Below are positions 1 to 5,336 of a stretch of 9,377 nucleotides of DNA, in pieces. How positions within the stretch are numbered: position 1 is the first letter of the stretch; every line of letters starts with the position of its first letter. This stretch comes from Lachnoclostridium sp. UBA739 (GTDB lineage: Bacteria > Bacillota_A > Clostridia > Lachnospirales > Lachnospiraceae). The notes under the pieces were generated by a model. It was not told the origin of the DNA. It was given only the letters and a program-made list of their open reading frames with translations, and searched no databases. The stretch covers positions 1-9,377 of the forward strand of contig DBKX01000396.1 in the NCBI GenBank assembly GCA_002297865.1, in the 5' to 3' direction. The translations under genes and the position numbers were made by a program.

Positions 1-1
1 A

Positions 2-574
2 AAGACAACTGTGATGCAGCAAAATGTGAATGGTAAATACTGCACAGATTATCGCTTTGTTATACCATCTCAGGATGCGGTTATTCGCACATCCTGTTAT
101 GTGGATGCTATGGGGAGAGAAGTAATCTTCTATTATGCGTTCTCAAATCCGAAAAAAGGAAGTGGAGATTTCGTAAAAAGTATTAAAGAATCTGATACAA
201 CAGGAAAAGAGAACAATACGAAAACAACTGAAGCTGAAAAACAGACAGAGGACAAAAAACAGACAAGCGGCACAAATGATGCTGAAAATGTACAGACAGA
301 GAATAAAGTTCAGGAATCAGATCAAAAGGAATTAACTGCAATAGAACAGATTGAACAGGCAGATGGACTTACAACTTCCAAAGAGATGGATTCCCAATCA
401 GAAGATGAGGTTGACGAGGACAATGAGAAAGAAGATAGCGGAATCTTTTCAGAGATATTTCTTATTGTAGCAGCAGCTATTTTGTCTGGTGTTCTGGTAG
501 GAGGAATTTTAATTACTGGAATCGGAGTAGGAGCATATTTCATTATCAAAAGAATAAAGGAGAGGGAAAATTGA
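2..574 (+). CDS. C-terminal part of a membrane-anchored, probable Shp/NEAT-like heme-binding surface protein (5' end outside window)
   Basis: The reading frame is open to the left edge, so this is the 3' part of a longer gene; the GTG at 11 and ATG at 14 are probably internal. The first ~50 residues form a compact beta-rich segment (YRFVIPSQDAVIRTSCYV, then DAMGREVIFYYAFS) that resembles the end of the Shp/NEAT-type heme-binding fold. The Met encoded at 110-112 sits where streptococcal Shp places one of its two axial Met ligands; this alignment is from memory. A ~95-residue low-complexity linker rich in Glu, Lys, Asp, Thr and Gln follows, then a hydrophobic helix (about 455-547) and a basic tail (KRIKEREN). 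I see no LPXTG-type sortase signal, so anchoring is by the membrane helix. The stop overlaps the TTG start of the heme-binding lipoprotein gene, and this context is the main support for a heme-relay role. Family assignment is moderate; topology is firm. Confidence 0.6.
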   Translation, partial: KTTVMQQNVNGKYCTDYRFVIPSQDAVIRTSCYVDAMGREVIFYYAFSNPKKGSGDFVKSIKESDTTGKENNTKTTEAEKQTEDKKQTSGTNDAENVQTENKVQESDQKELTAIEQIEQADGLTTSKEMDSQSEDEVDEDNEKEDSGIFSEIFLIVAAAILSGVLVGGILITGIGVGAYFIIKRIKEREN

Positions 575-1470
575 AAATTAGATGTAAGAGAATAATAGCT
601 TTCTTACTTTTGACAGTAAGTTTAATCTTATCCTTAACAGGGTGTGTTGACCAAAGCCAAGGAAGGGAAGCAGCGTTGCAGGGACAAGAAAGAATCGTTG
701 CAACCAGTACATCAGTGGTGGAAATCTGTGACAAGCTTGATTTGGATTTGATTGGAGTACCTACAAGCAGTATCTATAAGTTACCTGAACGCTATGAGAA
801 AGTTAAGAAGGTAGGAACGCCTATGTCTCCTGATATGGAAGTAATCAGTACACTAGGAGCGGATTGGATCATTGGACCAAAAAGTCTGCAGTCTGATTTG
901 CAGCCAAAGTTTAAAGAAGGAAAGAGCGAGTATGCATTTGTTAATTTAGACAGTATATGGGGAATGTACAAGTCTATTCAGGAGCTTGGAGAGTTGTTTG
1001 GCAGAGCAGAACAGGCAGATAAACTGGTAAATGATTTTGTAACGTATTACCAGTCTTATCAGAAAAAGTTGAAAGGAAAAACAAGACCATCTGTGCTGAT
1101 TTTAATGGGGTTACCAGGTTCTTATGTGGTAGCGACTGAGCAGTCATATGTAGGAAGTCTCGTAGCAATGGCGGGGGCTACGAATGTATGTAAAGAAGTA
1201 AGCAAGGACTTTGTAACTATCAACACAGAGGAACTTGCCAAAATGAATCCGGACATCATTCTGCGAGCGTCTCATGCTATGCCAGAGCAGGTTAGTGCAA
1301 TGTTTGCGGAAGAATTTGCAACCAATGATATCTGGAAACATTTTAGGGCAGTGAAGGAAGAAAAGGTATATGACTTGCCAGGAGGACAGTTTGGAATGAG
1401 TGCGAATTTTAACTATCAGGATGCTCTGGAAACCTTGCAGAAGATTTTGTACGGAGAGGAGTCAGCATGA
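571..1470 (+). CDS. isdE: Heme ABC transporter substrate-binding lipoprotein, IsdE/HtsA-like
   Basis: Extracytoplasmic lipoprotein predicted to bind heme and deliver it to the permease encoded next. It has an N-terminal signal with lipobox LTGC (lipid-modified Cys25), then a periplasmic-binding-protein fold of the helical-backbone (FecB/IsdE) class. Stretches such as RIVATSTSVVEICDKLDLDL, LPERYEKVKKVGTPMSPD, ILMGLPGSYVVAT and NDIWKHFRAVKEEKVYDL match the IsdE/SiaA (HtsA) pattern as I recall it. Met85 (823-825, in GTPMSPD) and His235 (1273-1275, in LRASHAMP) sit at the Met and His axial heme-ligand positions known for IsdE and SiaA. Length (299 aa) is normal. The start is TTG at 571, overlapping the upstream stop (TTGA) with a good ribosome site AAAGGAGAGG at 556-565; there is no nearby in-frame ATG. 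Heme specificity is inferred from the family; a cobalamin or siderophore ligand is less likely. Confidence 0.9.
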   Translation: MKIRCKRIIAFLLLTVSLILSLTGCVDQSQGREAALQGQERIVATSTSVVEICDKLDLDLIGVPTSSIYKLPERYEKVKKVGTPMSPDMEVISTLGADWIIGPKSLQSDLQPKFKEGKSEYAFVNLDSIWGMYKSIQELGELFGRAEQADKLVNDFVTYYQSYQKKLKGKTRPSVLILMGLPGSYVVATEQSYVGSLVAMAGATNVCKEVSKDFVTINTEELAKMNPDIILRASHAMPEQVSAMFAEEFATNDIWKHFRAVKEEKVYDLPGGQFGMSANFNYQDALETLQKILYGEESA

Positions 1471-2459
1471 GAAAAAAAAGTAAGATATGCATTGCATTTA
1501 TAACAATAACTGCCCTTTTGAACGGTTTATTCCTTCTGTCTGTGAATTTGGGAAGCATTCAAGTGACGTTTGTTGAGCTGTTGCGAGGTTTATGGGTGGA
1601 ATACAACCCAAATGTGGCAGCAATTTATGATTTACGCTTTCCGCGTATTATAGTTGCAATGCTTGCTGGGGCTGCTTTAGCTGTAGCTGGAGTTCTGTTT
1701 CAAGCTGTCCTTAAAAATCCTCTTGCAGACCCTGGGATTATTGGAATTTCAAGTGGTGCCAGCTTCGCTGCAATGCTTGTGACGATTTGTGCACCAGCAT
1801 GTTATCTATATGCACCGTTGTTTGCTTGTCTGGGAGGGCTGATTGCATTTTTCATGGTTTATAGTCTGTCATGGAAGGGCGGTTTGAGTCCGTTGCGGAT
1901 TCTGCTTGTAGGTATTGCAATTGATGTTATGTTGAAAGGGCTTATGAATGCGCTAGATACCATGACTGGTGGCAGCAGGACTGGTGTGGCATCCATTGTG
2001 GAAGGAAATATAACCATGAAAACTTGGAAGGATGTACAGTTGCTTGCGGTTTATGTTTTGATTGGTTTAGTCATTGCCCAGTGCTTCTCTGGAAAATGTA
2101 ACTTGCTTTCCCTAGAAGATAAAACGGCTCGTGCAATCGGTGTAAATATTGGACATTTGCGTGTGATGGTATCAATAGTTGCAGTACTTCTTACTTCTAT
2201 AGCAACAGCTATCGTAGGTGTAGTGGGGTTTCTTGGATTAATCGTACCTCATATTGCGAGAATCTTTGTTGGTTCCAATCATAAAATATTGCTTCCGTTT
2301 AGTATGCTGGCAGGAGCATTTACCTTTTTACTTGCGGATACGGTGGGACGTACCATCTGTGCACCTTATGAAATCAGTGCATCGGTGGTAATGGCAGTCG
2401 TTGGTGGACCATTTTTTATTTTACTATTAAGAAAGAGTGGGAAAACGTATGGAAATTAA
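1467..2459 (+). CDS. isdF: Heme ABC transporter permease, FecCD/IsdF family
   Basis: Polytopic inner-membrane permease (330 aa) that should form the heme translocation channel as a dimer with the ATPase encoded next. Family signatures are the segment RFPRIIVAMLAGAALAVAG, then FQAVLKNPLADPGIIGISSG (residues ~57-97), and GVVGFLGLIVPHIAR (~251-265), which is the cytoplasmic coupling region in BtuC/FhuB-type permeases. Many hydrophobic helices are spread over the whole length, in line with the ~10 of the family. The ATG overlaps the lipoprotein stop as ATGA, with a strong ribosome site GGAGAGGAG at 1452-1460, so coupling with the upstream gene is likely. Family assignment is firm; heme as substrate comes from the neighbouring binding protein. 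Confidence 0.9.
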   Translation: MRKKSKICIAFITITALLNGLFLLSVNLGSIQVTFVELLRGLWVEYNPNVAAIYDLRFPRIIVAMLAGAALAVAGVLFQAVLKNPLADPGIIGISSGASFAAMLVTICAPACYLYAPLFACLGGLIAFFMVYSLSWKGGLSPLRILLVGIAIDVMLKGLMNALDTMTGGSRTGVASIVEGNITMKTWKDVQLLAVYVLIGLVIAQCFSGKCNLLSLEDKTARAIGVNIGHLRVMVSIVAVLLTSIATAIVGVVGFLGLIVPHIARIFVGSNHKILLPFSMLAGAFTFLLADTVGRTICAPYEISASVVMAVVGGPFFILLLRKSGKTYGN

Positions 2460-3225
2460 AAACCTTTATTTTTCTTATGGGCGAGATGATAAGAGGGGAG
2501 AACATGACATTTTAAAAGACGTTTCATTTTCGATTAAGGAAGGAAAAATTACAACAATTCTTGGGGCAAATGGTTGTGGAAAATCAACATTATTTCAGCT
2601 TATGACCAAGAATCTAGTGCCTCGGAAGGGAAAAATTTATCTGAAAGGAAAGAATATCCGTGGAATCCGTTTAAAGGATTTTGCAAAAGAAGTATCCATC
2701 GTGCATCAGTATAATACTGCCAGCAATGATACCACAGTAGAAACACTGGTTTCTTATGGAAGGACACCTTATGTCAGACTTGGAAAGAAAGAAAACAAAG
2801 AGGATCAGAAGTATATCGACTGGGCGATGGAGGTTACAGGAATAACAGAACTTCGGCAGCGGGAAATCAGCACCTTATCCGGTGGGCAAAAGCAGAGGGT
2901 TTGGATAGCGATGGCTCTTGCACAGAACACAGACATTTTGTTGTTAGATGAACCAACAACCTATCTGGACATACGATATCAGATTGAAATTCTTAAACTG
3001 ATTCAGAAGCTGAATCTGGAATACGGTATTACCATTGTAATGATTTTACATGATATGAATCAGGCAATCCATTATAGTGATGAGATAATAGGTCTACGAC
3101 AAGGGAAAGTGCATATGATAGGGGAACCTGCTAAGGTAGTTACGAGAAAGGCATTACAGGAATTGTATGGGGTAGAGTTAGATGTGGTAGATTTAGAAAA
3201 AGGCAAATTTGTGTTGGCTGTGTAG
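2449..3225 (+). CDS. Heme ABC transporter ATP-binding protein (FepC/HemV family)
   Basis: Cytoplasmic ATPase (258 aa from ATG 2449) powering the heme importer. In order it shows Walker A GANGCGKST (residues 39-47), a Q-loop region at SIVHQYN (83-89), signature LSGGQKQR (143-150), Walker B DILLLDEP (162-169), a D-loop (TYLD) and the H-loop His201 (MILHDMNQ). The complete motif set argues for an active enzyme. Length and motif spacing fit the FepC/BtuD-like importers that pair with FecCD permeases. The gene overlaps the permease end by 11 bases. An in-frame GTG at 2437 would add four residues (MGKR); I prefer the ATG because the purine-rich GAAAGAG lies at a more suitable distance. This is the last gene of the heme operon here: an AT-rich spacer without a clear strong terminator follows. 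Confidence 0.9.
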   Translation: MEIKNLYFSYGRDDKRGEHDILKDVSFSIKEGKITTILGANGCGKSTLFQLMTKNLVPRKGKIYLKGKNIRGIRLKDFAKEVSIVHQYNTASNDTTVETLVSYGRTPYVRLGKKENKEDQKYIDWAMEVTGITELRQREISTLSGGQKQRVWIAMALAQNTDILLLDEPTTYLDIRYQIEILKLIQKLNLEYGITIVMILHDMNQAIHYSDEIIGLRQGKVHMIGEPAKVVTRKALQELYGVELDVVDLEKGKFVLAV

Positions 3226-3412
3226 AGAAAAAATGGTAGCAAATGTAACAAAACTTAGTTATCAGGTAATCATAAATAATTCAACTAAATAAATAAAAAA
3301 AACAACAAGAATCGTAAATTATAATAAAAGAAATTTATTATTCGTAACTTTCACGTTCTATTTTTGTGCAAGATGTGCACATAATAAAAAAATATCTCAT
3401 TGTATTTATGCA
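3226..3412. other. AT-rich intergenic spacer with weak dyads
   Basis: No gene is visible between the end of the heme operon and the next promoter. It contains an AT-only inverted repeat (ATAATAAA at 3321-3328 and TTTATTAT at 3334-3341) and a short dyad GTGCA/TGCAC at 3366-3380. Neither has a GC-rich stem plus T-run, so neither is a convincing terminator, although one could act as a weak one for the heme operon. Confidence 0.5.
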
Positions 3413-3441
3413 TTGACAATAATATTTGTATATCCTATACT
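3413..3441 (+). promoter_or_regulatory. Near-consensus sigma-A promoter
   Basis: A perfect -35 box TTGACA (3413-3418), a 17-base spacer and a -10 box TATACT (3436-3441, five of six to TATAAT) lie in an AT-rich context. Transcription should start near 3448. The nearest downstream coding remnant is the decayed sugar permease, so this probably drove a sugar-transport operon. The match is among the best possible for a housekeeping promoter, which is odd for one that leads into a dead gene. Confidence 0.8.
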
Positions 3442-3451
3442 ATTAAAAAGT

Positions 3452-3463
3452 ACAAACGATTGT
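3452..3463. promoter_or_regulatory. Possible LacI-family operator
   Basis: The 12-base near-palindrome ACAAACGATTGT (one mismatched pair) is centred on CG, the usual centre of LacI/CcpA-type sites. It lies a few bases after the predicted start of transcription, where a repressor would block a promoter. The following GTGCAAACG and GCGTTGCAC look like further half-sites. Control by a sugar-responsive LacI repressor is inferred from position and the sugar-permease remnant; no regulator gene is in the window. Confidence 0.4.
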
Positions 3464-3484
3464 GCAAACGTGGGGGCGTTGCAC
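3462..3484 (+). other. 5'-leader hairpin downstream of the promoter
   Basis: GTGCAA (3462-3467) pairs with TTGCAC (3479-3484), and CG (3469-3470) with CG (3477-3478), leaving one bulged A and a G-rich six-base loop TGGGGG. Flanking GTAC elements (in 3448-3456 and 3492-3499) could pair to extend it. It would form at the very 5' end of the transcript from the 3413-3441 promoter. I do not recognise a known riboswitch class here. It may equally be a DNA operator dyad, as its half-sites resemble LacI-type ones. Confidence 0.4.
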
Positions 3485-3552
3485 GAATAGATGTACAAAA
3501 GATTACTACCCTTGGAACTGCTCAGAGGGAAATATAGTTTCATATTTAATCA

Positions 3553-3929
3553 ATGATAAACGAGGTCAATGATTACGATCATTTCTTTAAAATAATTTTT
3601 TTTGGAATCATCACCGTATGAATCATTTCTGCTTTCGCAGGCCTTTCTGTATGGAATTATGTGAAGGCGTACCGTTTGCAGGAGATGGCAGTTTTTGGAA
3701 AACACATAATAGCTTCGGAGAGGATGTAAAGTCTTATTGAGATAAGAAATTTCATATAACGCTTTTATTCTGCTCTGCCTTAAGTGTGGTCATGTTTACG
3801 GTAATCCCATTGATAGCAATGATATCCGTGGCTTTTACGAAATATGACCAAATCCATCTGCCACCGACCTCTTTGTTTCTGGTGATCTCTTTCAAGAGAG
3901 TATTAGGTGTAATTGTGCGCTGGTTTTAG
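3553..3929 (+). pseudogene. malF: Decayed MalF-type sugar ABC permease, N-terminal region only
   Basis: Joined across frames, this stretch reads as the N-terminal part of a MalF-like maltose/maltodextrin permease. Frame 1 (from ATG 3553) gives NDYDHFFKIIFFGIITV, a TGA at 3619-3621, then IISAFAGLSVWNYVKAYRLQ: a membrane helix followed by the family's basic loop. After a frameshift near 3692-3702 (a T5/A4 run), frame 3 gives THNSFGEDVKSY, a second TGA at 3738-3740, then DKKFHITLLF and SVVMFTVIPLIAMISVAFTK followed by YDQIHLPPTSLF. That last part is the conserved MalF segment usually seen as IPL..M..AFTNYD..HLPP. The match ends about 3890, and the frame stops at 3927-3929 inside the terminator. 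Two nonsense codons, one frameshift and loss of the remaining ~200 residues make it non-functional. Start and end coordinates are approximate. Confidence 0.75.
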
Positions 3930-3954
3930 GCACGATTACACCATTTTCTTTTTT
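3906..3954 (+). terminator. Rho-independent terminator after the permease remnant
   Basis: GGTGTAATTGTGC (3906-3918) pairs with GCACGATTACACC (3930-3942) over 13 positions with one T-G wobble. The loop has 11 bases, and ATTTTCTTTTTT follows. The stem overlaps the last codons and stop of the permease remnant, which suggests that a deletion joined the broken gene to this site. It isolates the upstream promoter from the GH26/GH9 genes. Confidence 0.85.
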
Positions 3955-3994
3955 GTGTCCTATTTCATATAAAACATACATATTGTGCTTCTAA

Positions 3995-4023
3995 ATTATA
4001 TTGTCAACATTTTGTAGTATAAT
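3995..4023 (+). promoter_or_regulatory. Possible promoter of the GH26/GH9 unit
   Basis: A perfect -10 hexamer TATAAT lies at 4018-4023, about 70 bases before the ribosome site at 4076-4083. No good -35 box stands at the right distance: 3996-4001 (TTATAT) is weak, and the TTGTCA at 4001-4006 is only 11 bases away. Because a strong terminator lies just upstream, some promoter is needed here; an activator could make up for the poor -35. Confidence 0.4.
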
Positions 4024-4091
4024 AATGGATTGTTTGTCTCCCAAGCAGGATTTATAATGATACTATAAATTTAAAAAGGGAGGTTTTTTCT

Positions 4092-4138
4092 ATGAAAAAC
4101 AGGTTATCAAAGCTTTTAGCTCAATCAGACCTACAATT
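4092..4138 (+). pseudogene. Orphaned translation start and signal-peptide stub of the GH26 gene
   Basis: A strong ribosome site AAGGGAGG (4076-4083) precedes ATG 4092 by eight bases and opens MKNRLSKLLA, a typical start of a secretion signal. This frame is out of register with the GH26 frame and ends at a TAA within about 110 bases. In the GH26 frame the bases from about 4109 already read KAFSSIRPTI, which looks like genuine GH26 sequence. The start and the enzyme therefore appear to have been brought together by a deletion. The junction is probably at AAAGCTTTTAGC (4109-4120), which can be read both as part of the signal (KLLA) and as enzyme (KAFS). Confidence 0.6.
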
Positions 4139-5263
4139 ATGGATTCCATTTACAACAATGGCTCAAAAGCGATTATTACTTGGGAACCATGGGGCATAAA
4201 GAATACTGACATTAGCAGCGGACAGAAAGATAATCATATCCGCCAGATGGCAAGTGATACGAAAGCGTGCAACAAAGAGATTTATATTTCTTTAATGCAC
4301 GAAGCAAACGGAAACTGGTATGACTGGGCAATCGGTGACAGCAAAGTGAATAATAATCAGACATACAAAGCAGCATACCAGCATGTTGTAAACATTTTCC
4401 GTCAGGTTGGAGCAAACAATGTTAAATTTATCTGGAACGTAAATGCCGGAAACTGTGGTTCAGGAACATCTTACACAGATCATTATCCAGGTGATACATA
4501 TGTAGATTATGTAGCAATTGATGGTTATAACTGGGGAACAACTCAGTCCTGGGGCAGTACATGGCAGTCTTTTGACGAAATTTTCGCGGCTCCTTACCAG
4601 GCATTATCTACAATCAACAAACCAATCTTCATTACAGAGTTTTCTAGTACTGAAATTGGAGGAAATAAAGCTGCATGGATTACAGAGACATTTAAAACAA
4701 TTCGTACAAAATACCCAAGAATCAAGTTAGTATCCTGGTTCGGTGAAAATAAAGAAACTGACTGGAGAATCAACTCAAGTGCTGCTTCCTTAGCTGCATT
4801 TAGAGCTGCTGTAAAAGGCGGAACTACAGTTGTTCCAAGTCCATCTCCAAGTCAGGCAGTAGTTTCATCTACACAACCAAGTATAGCACCAACTCCAAGC
4901 CAGGCACCAGCAGGCCAGTCCATTAATCAGACTTATACCATTACAGCTAATGGATCAAATGCAATTGATTTATCAAAATTAACAATCAGATATACATTCT
5001 CAAAATCTGATTCAAAAAACATGAATGCATTCTGCGACAATGCAGCAGCACAGTTATCTGTTGCACCTTACTGCCAAAGCTTAAATGCAAATACTTCTAT
5101 CAAAAAAGATGGTGGTAATTATGTATTAGAGATTACATTTAAAAATGCATTCACATTAAAACCACAAACAGGAAGTGTGCAGGTTCAAATCCGAATGGCA
5201 AATGATGACTGGTTATCTATTGGCACAGGATTTACAGACAAGGGCTTAACCGTTCTTTATTAA
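4139..5263 (+). CDS. GH26 glycoside hydrolase (mannanase or lichenase) with CBM3-like module, 5'-truncated, probable pseudogene
   Basis: Secreted-type polysaccharidase that would hydrolyse beta-mannan or mixed-linkage beta-glucan; GH26 holds both and I cannot separate them with certainty. Numbering from ATG 4139: ITWEPWG (13-19), acid/base Glu55 in LMHEANGNWYDW, DGYNWGTTQSWG (128-139), nucleophile Glu167 in FITEFSS and WFGENKETDWRINSS (200-214). A Pro/Ser linker follows (about 231-259), then a CBM3-like module (about 262-374; IDLSKLTIRYTF, FCDNAAAQL). Both catalytic residues survive. The signal peptide and roughly the first 45-70 residues of the barrel are missing: enzyme-like sequence continues upstream in frame to about 4109 without a start, and the usable start (4092) is out of frame. 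ATG 4139 has no ribosome site and no export signal. The CBM also stops about seven residues short of its partner in the GH9. The GH9 gene follows after 64 bases with no terminator between. Confidence 0.8.
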   Translation: MDSIYNNGSKAIITWEPWGIKNTDISSGQKDNHIRQMASDTKACNKEIYISLMHEANGNWYDWAIGDSKVNNNQTYKAAYQHVVNIFRQVGANNVKFIWNVNAGNCGSGTSYTDHYPGDTYVDYVAIDGYNWGTTQSWGSTWQSFDEIFAAPYQALSTINKPIFITEFSSTEIGGNKAAWITETFKTIRTKYPRIKLVSWFGENKETDWRINSSAASLAAFRAAVKGGTTVVPSPSPSQAVVSSTQPSIAPTPSQAPAGQSINQTYTITANGSNAIDLSKLTIRYTFSKSDSKNMNAFCDNAAAQLSVAPYCQSLNANTSIKKDGGNYVLEITFKNAFTLKPQTGSVQVQIRMANDDWLSIGTGFTDKGLTVLY

Positions 5264-5274
5264 GAAGAACATAT

Positions 5275-5303
5275 TTGTCAAAAAAATTTCTATAGGATAA
5301 AAA
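5275..5303 (+). promoter_or_regulatory. Weak possible promoter before the GH9 gene
   Basis: TTGTCA (5275-5280) is followed after 17 bases by TAAAAA (5298-5303), a poor -10. The 64-base gap between GH26 and GH9 has no terminator, so read-through from the GH26 promoter is the simpler explanation, and this site could at most add separate expression of the GH9. Confidence 0.2.
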
Positions 5304-5336
5304 TGAGAAAATTATATTAAAAGGGGAATGATACCG

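Noticed and set aside
3366..3380. Short dyad GTGCA...TGCAC as terminator of the heme operon
   Set aside because: The stem is only five pairs and no T-run follows on either strand.
3571..3600. AATGAT-TACG-ATCATT hairpin followed by a T-run, as a terminator
   Set aside because: A six-pair AT-rich stem separated from the T-run by about a dozen bases; it lies within sequence that reads as permease.
4001..4023. TTGTCA (4001) and TATAAT (4018) as a matched promoter
   Set aside because: The spacer is 11 bases, too short for a sigma-A promoter; only the -10 box was kept, at low confidence.
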